DNA from: Bacteroidota bacterium
GTDB lineage: Bacteria; Bacteroidota; Bacteroidia; B-17B0; Aurantibacillaceae
Reading direction: 5' to 3'
DNA length: 64,000 bases
Assembly: GCA_017303905.1 (NCBI GenBank)
Contig: JAFLBH010000002.1
Coordinates: forward strand, 1-64,000
In this document: positions 26,657-35,539 of the stretch, one piece after another
Position numbering within the stretch: the stretch's first letter is position 1
Layout of the letters: every line of letters starts with the position of its first letter
Program-made: the position numbers and the translations under genes
The notes under the pieces: generated by a model
Seen by the model: the letters and a program-made list of their open reading frames with translations, nothing else
Told to the model about the DNA's origin: nothing
Databases searched by the model: none

Positions 26657-29600
26657 ATGTTAGATAAAGTCATACACTTTTCTATAAAAAACAAAATGAT
26701 AATAGGCCTGCTTACGTTTGCGCTTATCATTTGGGGAAGTTACTCAGTAACTAAACTCCCGATAGATGCTGTACCTGATATTACAAATAATCAAGTACAG
26801 GTTATTACCGTGTCGCCATCATTGGCAGCAGAAGATATTGAAAGATTGGTAACCTTTCCGGTGGAACAAACAATGGCAAACATTCCGGGCATTGAGGAAG
26901 TGCGTTCATTTTCACGCTTTGGCTTATCCGTTGTAACAATTGTATTTAAAGATGATATCGATGTATATTGGGCTCGTCAGCAGGTTAACGAACGCCTCAA
27001 TGAAGCCAAAACTATTATTCCGCAAGGAGTTGGTATTCCTGAATTAGCCCCTGTTACCACAGGCTTGGGCGAAATTTACCAGTATGTTATTCATACCAAA
27101 AAGGGATATGAAAAAATATATACTCCAATGGAATTACGAACCATTCAGGATTGGATTGTTCGCAGACAATTGTTGGGAACAGAAGGCGTAGCAGATGTAA
27201 GTAGCTTTGGTGGTTATTTAAAGCAATACGAAATAGCTTTAAATCCTGATAAACTGCGAAGCATGAATATCAGCATCAATGATGTATTTACAGCTTTGCA
27301 AAAAAACAATCAAAATACCGGAGGTGCTTATATTGATAAAAAACCAAACGCTTATTTTATAAGAAGTGAAGGTTTAATAGGCACGAAAGAAGACATCGAA
27401 AAAATTGTTGTAAAAGTAAACCCGAACGGAATTCCGGTATTAATACGCAATGTAGCGAGCGTAGATTTTGGTCATGCCACACGTTATGGTGCAATGACAC
27501 GCAATGATGAAGGCGAAGTGGTTGGTGCTATTGTTATGATGCTGAAAGGTGCAAATTCATCGGAAGTAATTTCCAATGTAAAAGAGCGCATAGCACAAAT
27601 AGAAAAAAATCTTCCTGAAGGTGTTGTGATAGAACCTTTCCTCGATAGAACAAAATTAGTAAACAACGCCATTGGTACAGTAACTAAAAACCTTGCTGAA
27701 GGAGCGTTAATTGTTATTTTCGTTTTGGTATTGTTACTCGGAAATTTTAGAGCAGGATTAATTGTTGCTTCTGTAATTCCATTAGCTATGTTATTTGCCA
27801 TAGCATTAATGAACTTATTTGGTGTGTCGGGCAATTTAATGAGTTTGGGTGCAATTGATTTCGGATTAATTGTGGATGGTGCTGTAATCATAGTAGAAGC
27901 CACACTACATCACCTAACTGGTAGAACGCTGTTACAAAAATTTGGTGGCAGAAAATTAAGTCAAGATGAAATGAATCTTGAAGTTTATGAGTCTGCCTCT
28001 AAAATAAGAAGTTCAGCAGCATTTGGTGAAATCATAATTTTAATTGTGTATTTACCAATTCTTGCATTGGTTGGTATTGAAGGTAAAATGTTTAAGCCGA
28101 TGGCTCAAACGGTTTCCTTTGCCATTCTTGGTGCGTTTATTCTTTCTTTAACTTATGTACCAATGGCAGCTGCTTTGTTTTTAAATAAAAACACAGTTCA
28201 TAAAAGAAACATCTCTGACCGCATTATGGATTTCTTTCAGAAAATTTATAAGCCGATGATACACGTAGCATTAAAGCGAAAAGTAGCTGTTTTAATTACA
28301 GCCGTGGTGATGTTTGTTTTTAGCATTGTAGTATTTATAAACATGGGCGGTGAGTTTATACCAACATTAGATGAAGGCGATTTCGCAGTAGAAACAAGGG
28401 TGTTACAGGGTAGTTCTATTTCACAAACTATTGAAGCTTCATTAAGAGCAGCAAAAATATTAAAGGCTAATTTTCCTGAAGTAAAAGAAGTAATTGGAAA
28501 AATTGGTTCGGGCGAGATACCAACTGATCCTATGCCTGTTGAAGCTTGTGACTTAATGGTAATCTTAAAAGATAAATCGGAATGGACAAGTGCCGAAACG
28601 AGGGATGAATTAGCCGAGAAAATGGCAGAAGCGTTGGAGGATATTCCGGGTGTTACTTTTGGATTTCAACAACCAATACAAATGCGATTTAATGAATTAA
28701 TGACTGGCGCAAAGCAGGATGTTGTTGTAAAAGTATATGGCGAAGATTTAAATGCGCTGACTGATTATGCAACTAAACTTGGTAAAATTGCAGCTACTAT
28801 TGATGGCGCACAAGACATCTATGTTGAACAGGTGACCGGACAATCGCAAATAGTAGTAAAATTCGATAGAGATAAAATTGCACAATTTGGTTTAAATATA
28901 GAAGATGTAAACCAAGTTATAAAAGCAGGATTTGCAGGAGAGTCTGCCGGATATGTTTATGAAGGAGAAAAACGATTTGATATGGTTGTTCGTTTGGAAA
29001 AAGAAACCCGTCAGAGTTTAGACGATATTAAAGGCTTGTTTGTTACCGCACCAAACGGAAATCAAGTTCCCGTTTCACAATTAGCAGAAATTGAATTTAA
29101 GATTAGTCCAAACCAAATACAACGTGATGATGCCAAACGTAGAATTACCGTTGGATTTAATGTAAGGGGAAAGGATATAGAAAGTGTTGTAAAAGAAATG
29201 CAAGACAGAGTAAACAAAGAAGTAAAGTTTAGCGCAGGCTATTATCCAACTTACGGTGGCACATTTAAAAATTTAATTGAGGCTCGTCAGCGTTTATCAA
29301 TTGCGGTTCCGGTAGCATTACTTTTAATATTTATGTTACTGTTCTTCACCTTTCATTCCTTCAAACAAAGTATTCTCATTTTTACAGCCATTCCACTTTC
29401 TGCAATTGGAGGCGTATTTGCACTTTGGTTAAGAGATATGCCATTCAGTATTTCGGCAGGGGTTGGTTTTATTGCCTTGTTTGGAGTAGCTGTATTGAAT
29501 GGAATAGTTTTGATAGCAGAGTTTAACAGATTAAAAGAAGAAGGTATGACAGATATAAAAGAAATAATCCTGAAAGGAACATCTGTGCGATTGCGTCCTG

Positions 29601-31033
29601 TAATTATGACTGCATTAGTTGCCTCGTTGGGCTTTTTACCAATGGCATTATCGCACGGATCGGGTGCCGAAGTTCAGAAACCATTAGCAACAGTTGTAAT
29701 TGGAGGTTTGCTAACTGCAACATTACTCACCTTGTTAGTATTACCTGTGTTGTATTGGTTCTTTGAGAAAATTGGCAAATCAAAATCAACCATTCAAGTA
29801 AATGCTTCAATTATTATTCTGTTAATGTTAGTACCATCATTAAGCAACGCTCAAACGAATAACGGAATTACTTTGCAACAAGCAATTGATGGAGCATTAA
29901 AGAACAATGCAGGTATTAAAGCCGGGAATTACGAAATTGATTATAGTAAAGCCTTAAAGAAAACATCAACAGACATTGGTAAAACTAATGTGTCGTTAAT
30001 GTATGGGCAATACAACTCCATTAATACAGATAATAATATTTCAGTTTCACAAAGCATTCCCTTTCCAACGTTGTTCAGTAGCCAAAGTCAATTGAACAAA
30101 GCCAATATTAAGGGAAGTGAATTAAAATTGCAGTTAACTCAAAACGAATTAATAAATCAAGTAAAATCGATCTATTATTATTTAGAGTATCTGCAAGCTG
30201 AAAGAAATTTGTTGTTGAGTCAGGATAGTATCTTCACTTCTTTCTCTAATGCATCAATCAGTCGTTTTAAAGCAGGTGAAAATACACTACTTGAAAAAAC
30301 TACTGCTGAAACACAATTGATGGAAATAAAAAATTTGTTGGCGCAAAATCAATCGAATGTTTTTATTTATCAATCACAGTTGCAAGCATTAATGAATAGT
30401 AAAGTGCCTGTGCAGATAGAACAAAAGACTATTACGAAAATAGAACTAAACCTGCCGTCAGATAGCACAGCGTATTCACAAAATCCTTATTTGCTTTATA
30501 TGAAACAGCAAATTGAAATAAGCAATAAGCAGAAGAAAGTGGAGACTGCAAAGGTGCTACCTGAATTTACTTTAGGCTATTTCAATCAATCTTTAATAGG
30601 TTATCAAAATACAAATGGAACAGATACCTATTACGATGCTTCAAAGCGTTTTACAGGATTTCAGGTTGGAGTTTCAATTCCGCTATGGATTGTTCCACAA
30701 ACCGCTAAAGTAAAAGCTGCCGGATTAAATCAAAAAGTAATGGAAAGCAATTTTGAACAATATCAAACGAATGTTCAAAATCAATATGCTCAATACTTGC
30801 AAGAATATATGCAGGATAAGAATACCTTGGAGTATTATGAAAAAAGTGCGCTTCCGAATGCCGAATTGATAATCAAACAGGCAGACAAAGGGTTTAAATA
30901 CGGAGAGATTGGTTATGTGGAATATTTACAAAGCATTAGAACGGCTTTAACAATTAAGACAAACCATCTATCAAGCTTAAATCAATACAATCAAAGCATA
31001 ATAAAACTGGAATTCTTATTAGGTAAAAAATAA
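26657..31033 (+). CDS. CzcA-type heavy-metal RND pump fused to a TolC-like outer-membrane factor
   Basis: This 1458-aa protein joins two parts. Residues 1 to about 1040 are an RND proton/metal antiporter with twelve membrane helices; helix 4 carries AIDFGLIVDGAVIIVEA (Asp-Asp-Glu proton relay), close to the HME1-type motif of Zn/Co/Cd pumps. A second signal-like hydrophobic stretch (ASIIILLMLVPSLSNAQ, about 1052-1070) then leads into an outer-membrane efflux domain (about 1075-1458) with the TolC-family helices. This inner/outer-membrane fusion is known in Bacteroidota. The periplasmic adaptor follows 15 bp downstream, so pump, channel and adaptor form one CzcCBA-like unit. The substrate is inferred from the motif: divalent zinc, cobalt or cadmium. 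Confidence 0.92.
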   Translation: MLDKVIHFSIKNKMIIGLLTFALIIWGSYSVTKLPIDAVPDITNNQVQVITVSPSLAAEDIERLVTFPVEQTMANIPGIEEVRSFSRFGLSVVTIVFKDDIDVYWARQQVNERLNEAKTIIPQGVGIPELAPVTTGLGEIYQYVIHTKKGYEKIYTPMELRTIQDWIVRRQLLGTEGVADVSSFGGYLKQYEIALNPDKLRSMNISINDVFTALQKNNQNTGGAYIDKKPNAYFIRSEGLIGTKEDIEKIVVKVNPNGIPVLIRNVASVDFGHATRYGAMTRNDEGEVVGAIVMMLKGANSSEVISNVKERIAQIEKNLPEGVVIEPFLDRTKLVNNAIGTVTKNLAEGALIVIFVLVLLLGNFRAGLIVASVIPLAMLFAIALMNLFGVSGNLMSLGAIDFGLIVDGAVIIVEATLHHLTGRTLLQKFGGRKLSQDEMNLEVYESASKIRSSAAFGEIIILIVYLPILALVGIEGKMFKPMAQTVSFAILGAFILSLTYVPMAAALFLNKNTVHKRNISDRIMDFFQKIYKPMIHVALKRKVAVLITAVVMFVFSIVVFINMGGEFIPTLDEGDFAVETRVLQGSSISQTIEASLRAAKILKANFPEVKEVIGKIGSGEIPTDPMPVEACDLMVILKDKSEWTSAETRDELAEKMAEALEDIPGVTFGFQQPIQMRFNELMTGAKQDVVVKVYGEDLNALTDYATKLGKIAATIDGAQDIYVEQVTGQSQIVVKFDRDKIAQFGLNIEDVNQVIKAGFAGESAGYVYEGEKRFDMVVRLEKETRQSLDDIKGLFVTAPNGNQVPVSQLAEIEFKISPNQIQRDDAKRRITVGFNVRGKDIESVVKEMQDRVNKEVKFSAGYYPTYGGTFKNLIEARQRLSIAVPVALLLIFMLLFFTFHSFKQSILIFTAIPLSAIGGVFALWLRDMPFSISAGVGFIALFGVAVLNGIVLIAEFNRLKEEGMTDIKEIILKGTSVRLRPVIMTALVASLGFLPMALSHGSGAEVQKPLATVVIGGLLTATLLTLLVLPVLYWFFEKIGKSKSTIQVNASIIILLMLVPSLSNAQTNNGITLQQAIDGALKNNAGIKAGNYEIDYSKALKKTSTDIGKTNVSLMYGQYNSINTDNNISVSQSIPFPTLFSSQSQLNKANIKGSELKLQLTQNELINQVKSIYYYLEYLQAERNLLLSQDSIFTSFSNASISRFKAGENTLLEKTTAETQLMEIKNLLAQNQSNVFIYQSQLQALMNSKVPVQIEQKTITKIELNLPSDSTAYSQNPYLLYMKQQIEISNKQKKVETAKVLPEFTLGYFNQSLIGYQNTNGTDTYYDASKRFTGFQVGVSIPLWIVPQTAKVKAAGLNQKVMESNFEQYQTNVQNQYAQYLQEYMQDKNTLEYYEKSALPNAELIIKQADKGFKYGEIGYVEYLQSIRTALTIKTNHLSSLNQYNQSIIKLEFLLGKK

Positions 31034-31048
31034 TTTAAAAATAGAAAT

Positions 31049-32218
31049 ATGAAAAGGACAATCATTATAAATAAACTACTTGGTTTTGTGTTTACTGTAG
31101 TTCTTATTAGCTCATGTGGAAGCAAATCAGAAGAAGCTACAAAAGAAGAACACCATGAAGAAGAAGCAAGTATTGTTGAATTAACACCTGAACAGGTTAA
31201 AATAATCAGTCTTAAATTAGGTAAGATAGAGATGAAAGACCTGAGCGGTGCAATAAAAGTGAATGGAATGTTGGATGTGCCACCACAAAATTTGGTTAGC
31301 ATTTCCGCACCAATGGGAGGCTTTGTAAAAAGCACGGAGTTATTGCAGGGAGTAAAAGTAACCAAAGGGCAGGCGATTGTAGTAATGCAACATCCTGATT
31401 ACATTCAAATGCAACAGGACTTTTTAGAAACCAAAAGTCAATTGGAATATTTGGAATTGGAGTATAACCGACAAAAGGAATTATCGAAAGATAATGTGAA
31501 CTCTCAAAAAACATTACAACAAGCTAAATCACAATACGAAAGTATGCTTGCAAAAAATGCAGGATTAAAATCTAAATTAATGATGCTTGGAATAAATGGA
31601 GAGAAATTAACAAGCCAAACCATGCAAAACTCAATCACGATTTCTTCCCCAATAAGTGGTTATGTTACACACGTAAATGTAAACATTGGAATGTATGTTA
31701 ATCCAACCGATGTGATGTTTAAAATTGTTGATACAGAACACCTCCACGCTGAATTAACTGTTTTTGAAAAAGATATCCCCAAGATTAAATTAGGACAAAA
31801 AGTGCGCTTTACTTTAGCAAATGAAACAGAAGAACGTACAGCAACAGTTTATTTGATTGGGAGGGAAATTAGCACGGATAGAACTGTACGAATTCATTGT
31901 CATTTAGATAAAGAGGACTTAGATTTGTTACCGGGAATGTACTTAAAGGCTTATGTTGAAGCAGGAACTCAGCGTTTATCTGCATTGCCAAATGAAGCCA
32001 TTGTTAATTTTGAAGGTAAAGATTATGTTTTTGTTGCGGAAAAGGAAGCAAATCACTTTAAAATGTTTGAAGTAACAAAAGGAATAAGTGAATTAGGATA
32101 CACCGAAATTGTAACAAAGGAAGGTTTGAATAATGAATCGTTGATTGTAATAAACGGAGCATACGACATACTCGCTAAAATAAAAAACAGCGAGGAAGAA
32201 GGCGGTCATGGGCATTAA
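31049..32218 (+). CDS. RND periplasmic adaptor (CzcB-like)
   Basis: This 389-aa lipoprotein (lipobox VLISSCGSK) has His/Glu-rich residues just after the anchor (EEHHEEEA), which may bind metal. It has the usual membrane-fusion layout: barrel-sandwich hybrid with lipoyl halves (VSISAPMGGFVKSTELLQGVKVTKGQAIVVMQHPDY and ITISSPISGYVTHVNVNIGMYV), an alpha-hairpin between them, and a beta-barrel (HAELTVFEKDIPKIKLGQKVRFTL). It ends in a short His-containing tail (GGHGH). It links the upstream fused pump/channel. Confidence 0.92.
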   Translation: MKRTIIINKLLGFVFTVVLISSCGSKSEEATKEEHHEEEASIVELTPEQVKIISLKLGKIEMKDLSGAIKVNGMLDVPPQNLVSISAPMGGFVKSTELLQGVKVTKGQAIVVMQHPDYIQMQQDFLETKSQLEYLELEYNRQKELSKDNVNSQKTLQQAKSQYESMLAKNAGLKSKLMMLGINGEKLTSQTMQNSITISSPISGYVTHVNVNIGMYVNPTDVMFKIVDTEHLHAELTVFEKDIPKIKLGQKVRFTLANETEERTATVYLIGREISTDRTVRIHCHLDKEDLDLLPGMYLKAYVEAGTQRLSALPNEAIVNFEGKDYVFVAEKEANHFKMFEVTKGISELGYTEIVTKEGLNNESLIVINGAYDILAKIKNSEEEGGHGH

Positions 32219-32225
32219 AATATAA

Positions 32226-32290
32226 TGGGCGGAGGCTTGGTTCCTTTTAAGTTTGATTAAACTTTTTTCATAGCCAGGTTCTCTCGCCCA
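32226..32290 (+). promoter_or_regulatory. Nested hairpin between the adaptor and P-type ATPase genes
   Basis: The outer arms TGGGCG(G)AG (32226-) and CTCTCGCCCA (32281-32290) pair and enclose a terminator-like hairpin AAGTTTGATTAAACTT followed by six T. Short GGCT/AGCC segments (32234-32237, 32272-32275) can extend the stem. This could attenuate transcription into the ATPase gene or be a structured leader. No known riboswitch was recognised. Confidence 0.45.
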
Positions 32291-32311
32291 CCAAATTAAA
32301 ATAGAATAGAA

Positions 32312-34303
32312 ATGATTAATACAGATCCAAACCATAAACACACCTACGATGAGCAGGGCAAAATGACCTGTTGTACGTTAGAGGATAAAATCTATGCGAA
32401 AGCAGAAGAACATTCGCATGAAGGGCATAATCACGACCACGAGGAAGAATCTGCTTGGAAAGAATACTTACCTGCAATTATCAGTTTTGTTGTTTTAATG
32501 TCAGGAATTATTCTTGATAATTTTATAAAGCCGGATTTTTTTAAAAATTATGTTCGCCTTGTTTGGTATATCGTAGCGTATATTCCTGTAGGAATTCCTG
32601 TATTAAAAGATGCAGTAAACTCTATCGCAAAAGGTTCGTTTTTTTCCGAATTCTTTTTAATGAGCATTGCAACCATTGGAGCATTCTTTATTGGAGAATA
32701 CTCAGAAGGCGTTGCTGTTATGTTATTTTATGCGGTTGGTGAGTTATTTCAATCAGCAGCAGTTAAACGTGCAAAACGAAGTATTAAAGCTTTGTTAGAT
32801 GTTCGACCTGATACGGTAACTGTAATAAGAAATGGGTCAACAATTACAGTATCGCCAAGTGAAGTAAAAATTGGAGAAGTAATACAAGTGAAACCGGGAG
32901 AAAAGGTAGCATTAGATGGAGAACTTATCTCTGAGACATCTGCATTTAATACAGCTGCACTAACAGGAGAAAGTAAGCCTGATACAAAACGGAAAAGTGA
33001 ACATGTATTGGCTGGAATGATTAACCTAAATACTGTTTCCGAAATAAAAGTAACAGCACTTTTTCAAGACAGTAAACTCTCAAGAATTTTAGAATTGGTG
33101 CAAGAAGCAACTGCACGAAAAGCACCTACACAATTATTCATTTCCAAATTTGCAAAGATCTATACACCAATTGTTGTCTTCTTGGCAATAGGTATTTGCT
33201 TGCTCCCTGCACTCTTTGTAAAGGATTATGTATTTAACGATTGGCTTTATAGAGCATTAGTATTCCTTGTTATCTCCTGTCCTTGTGCTTTGGTAATTTC
33301 TATTCCTTTAGGATACTTTGGAGGAATTGGTTTAGCATCTCGAAATGGAATTTTATTTAAGGGATCAAACTACTTAGATGTGATGACAAAGATTGATACA
33401 GTAGTTATGGACAAAACAGGAACACTAACCAAAGGTGTTTTTAAAGTTCAAAAAATAGTTGCAGTTGGGATTGAAGAAAGTGAGCTATTGACTTTGGCAG
33501 CAGGTATTGAAAGTAAATCAACACATCCCATTGCTATAGCTATAACACAACACGTTCAAAACAACAAGGCTGTGGTTGAAACAGTTGAAGAGATTGCAGG
33601 ACATGGATTAAAAGGAGTTGTTAATAGCAAACAAATATTGGCAGGAAATGCGAAATTGCTCCGAAAATTTAATATAGCTTACGATACCGAAATAGAAAGT
33701 ATTGTTGAGAGTATAGTTGTTATTGCGGTAAACAATAAGTATGCAGGTTATATTACAGTTGCTGATGAAATAAAAGAAGATGCTCCACAAGCCATTGTTG
33801 ATATGCATAAACTAAACTTAAAAGTAGTAATGCTTTCAGGTGATAAGCAAAGCGTAGTAGATAAAGTTGCTAAAGAATTGCATATTGTAAATGCATTTGG
33901 TAATTTATTACCGGAAGATAAAGTTAACAAAGTACAAGCCTTAAAAAACGAAAACCGAACGATTGCTTTTGTAGGTGATGGCGTAAACGATGCGCCTGTA
34001 ATTGCATTGGCGGATGCAGGTATTGCAATGGGAGGATTAGGTAGCGATGCAACCATTGAAACTGCTGACGTTGTGATTCAAAATGACATGCCTTCGAAAA
34101 TTGTAACTGCAATAAAAATCGGAAACGTAACAAGAAAAATTGTTTGGCAAAATATTACAATGGCAATGGTGGTTAAAATTATTGTACTCGCATTAGGTGC
34201 AGGCGGAGTAGCCACCCTTTGGGAAGCGGTATTTGCCGATGTAGGAGTTGCATTGGTCGCAATTTTGAACGCAGTTAGAATACAAAATATTAAATTTCAT
34301 TAA
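32312..34303 (+). CDS. Zn/Cd/Pb-type P1B ATPase
   Basis: This 663-aa inner-membrane pump exports divalent soft metals using ATP. It has a His-rich N terminus (EEHSHEGHNHDHEEE) in place of an HMA domain, helix 6 with SCPCALVISIPLGYFGG (the CPC plus LVIS pattern of Zn/Cd/Pb pumps), the phosphorylation site DKTGTLTKG, the nucleotide-binding motif STHPIA with GHGLKG, and the hinge GDGVNDAP. The length fits a ZntA/CadA protein without a long metal-binding tail. The stop overlaps the next small ATG by 1 bp, coupling it to the 46-residue gene and DUF3703. Confidence 0.93.
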   Translation: MINTDPNHKHTYDEQGKMTCCTLEDKIYAKAEEHSHEGHNHDHEEESAWKEYLPAIISFVVLMSGIILDNFIKPDFFKNYVRLVWYIVAYIPVGIPVLKDAVNSIAKGSFFSEFFLMSIATIGAFFIGEYSEGVAVMLFYAVGELFQSAAVKRAKRSIKALLDVRPDTVTVIRNGSTITVSPSEVKIGEVIQVKPGEKVALDGELISETSAFNTAALTGESKPDTKRKSEHVLAGMINLNTVSEIKVTALFQDSKLSRILELVQEATARKAPTQLFISKFAKIYTPIVVFLAIGICLLPALFVKDYVFNDWLYRALVFLVISCPCALVISIPLGYFGGIGLASRNGILFKGSNYLDVMTKIDTVVMDKTGTLTKGVFKVQKIVAVGIEESELLTLAAGIESKSTHPIAIAITQHVQNNKAVVETVEEIAGHGLKGVVNSKQILAGNAKLLRKFNIAYDTEIESIVESIVVIAVNNKYAGYITVADEIKEDAPQAIVDMHKLNLKVVMLSGDKQSVVDKVAKELHIVNAFGNLLPEDKVNKVQALKNENRTIAFVGDGVNDAPVIALADAGIAMGGLGSDATIETADVVIQNDMPSKIVTAIKIGNVTRKIVWQNITMAMVVKIIVLALGAGGVATLWEAVFADVGVALVAILNAVRIQNIKFH

Positions 34304-34443
34304 TGCAAATTTCAAAGGACGAGATAATTAAATTCATTCTAACCAATAATCCACTTTCAAAAAAGGAGGAATTGGAGAAATTATCTTTGACTGCATTAGT
34401 GATAATGAAAACACAAATTGAAGTTGAAAAAATAAAGAAATGA
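34303..34443 (+). CDS. Small coupled protein (46 aa), unknown function
   Basis: The frame starts with an ATG that overlaps the ATPase stop by 1 bp and ends with a TGA overlapping the ATG of the DUF3703 gene (ATGA). It encodes 46 charged helical residues (MQISKDEIIKFILTNNPLSK...). The coupling on both sides and absence of other reading in the gap support a real gene. No function is known. Confidence 0.55.
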   Translation: MQISKDEIIKFILTNNPLSKKEELEKLSLTALVIMKTQIEVEKIKK

Positions 34444-34808
34444 AATTGCATTATAAAATTCCTCAGGGCTTAAAAAAGCACGTAGATGGAGAATTATTAA
34501 AATCAAAAGAACTATTTTCAAAGGGAGATTTACAAACCGCATGGCGACATCTTGAACGAGCGCACATTCTTGGTCAGGCTTATCCCTTTGAACATTCAAA
34601 GGCGCATTGGCACATGTTGCTATTCGCATTCCAAATTAAAAACACTAAAGAAATCATCGGACAAATTCCCCGGTTACTTGTGGGCGGTATAAAGTCTTTT
34701 GTAGGCGAGATTCCATTGGGGAATTCGGGCGGAGCAAATGTACCACCTCTAAAACCAATGGAGATACCTTCTGATTTGCAAGAGATACTCTCGATGTACA
34801 AAAGCTAA
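34440..34808 (+). CDS. DUF3703 family protein
   Basis: This 122-aa soluble protein has LKKHVDGELLKSKELFSKGDLQTAWRHLERAHILGQ and HSKAHWHMLLFAFQ, followed by a Gly/Pro-rich segment (GNSGGANVPPLKP), all typical of DUF3703. The family occurs next to metal efflux genes in several phyla. The His residues in HIL and HWHM could bind metal. It overlaps the last 4 bp of the convergent DtxR gene. Confidence 0.85.
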   Translation: MKLHYKIPQGLKKHVDGELLKSKELFSKGDLQTAWRHLERAHILGQAYPFEHSKAHWHMLLFAFQIKNTKEIIGQIPRLLVGGIKSFVGEIPLGNSGGANVPPLKPMEIPSDLQEILSMYKS

Positions 34809-35461
34809 ATGGACTGAACGATAATACATTCAGCAGCCTTGGGGCTAATGTTCACTTCCTTTTTTTGACAAACAAGAACGATTGAGTTATCAAAATCCTC
34901 AATCGTTTTTATATTAATAGTTGCACCAATAATCAATTGATGTTTCTCTAAATATTTAAGAAATGTTGGTGAATGGTCTGTAACACCCATTACCTTATAG
35001 TTTCCTTTTACTTTGGTTTCGGATAGTTTAATGAAATTACTTTTTTGAATCTTTCCTTTCGCATCAGGAATAGGATCGCCATGTGGATCGTAAGTTGGAT
35101 TGCCAAGAATGGAAGCCAGTTTGTTTATGAGTTTTGCATTGTTTACATGTTCTAACTCTTCAGCAATTGCATGTACCTCATCCCAACCGAAACCCAATTC
35201 TTTTGCGAGGTACGTTTCCCAAATCCGATGCCTTCTAACAATATCCAATGCCAATTTAGAACCTGATGTTGTTAATCGTGAACCGTATGATTTTTCATAA
35301 ATTACATACTTTAATTCATGTAATTTTCTTAAACCTTCGGTTACGGTTGCAGGGTTTAAACTAAGTTTATCTGCAATTTTTTGGTTGCTAACAACAGCGG
35401 TATTATTGGAAGACAGGTTATATATGGTCTTTAGGTAATTCTCTATAGTTTCTGGTCTCAT
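34805..35461 (-). CDS. DtxR/MntR-family metal-dependent transcriptional regulator
   Basis: This 218-aa cytoplasmic regulator has an N-terminal winged helix-turn-helix (ENYLKTIYNLSSNNTAVVSNQKIADKLSLNPATVTEGLRKL), a dimerisation and metal-binding domain (RRHRIWETYLAKELGFGWDEVHAIAEELEHV), and a C-terminal FeoA-like SH3 domain. Family members bind Fe2+ or Mn2+ and then DNA. It is divergent from the di-haem/Rieske/porin genes. A dyad TTTTTGG-TATG-CCAAAAA at 35470-35487, 8 bp before its start codon, is a plausible operator for both directions. Confidence 0.93.
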   Translation of the reverse strand: MRPETIENYLKTIYNLSSNNTAVVSNQKIADKLSLNPATVTEGLRKLHELKYVIYEKSYGSRLTTSGSKLALDIVRRHRIWETYLAKELGFGWDEVHAIAEELEHVNNAKLINKLASILGNPTYDPHGDPIPDAKGKIQKSNFIKLSETKVKGNYKVMGVTDHSPTFLKYLEKHQLIIGATINIKTIEDFDNSIVLVCQKKEVNISPKAAECIIVQSI

Positions 35462-35469
35462 AAATTATC

Positions 35470-35487
35470 TTTTTGGTATGCCAAAAA
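35470..35487. promoter_or_regulatory. Candidate DtxR-family operator
   Basis: TTTTTGG (35470-35476) and CCAAAAA (35481-35487) are perfect 7-bp arms with a 4-bp centre. Size and base pattern are like DtxR/MntR-type boxes. It lies in the 78-bp gap between the divergent regulator and the di-haem cytochrome gene. Confidence 0.6.
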
Positions 35488-35539
35488 TAATAATTTTAAT
35501 CTTCTAAATTATAATCAGCTTTGCCAAAACATTTAAAAG

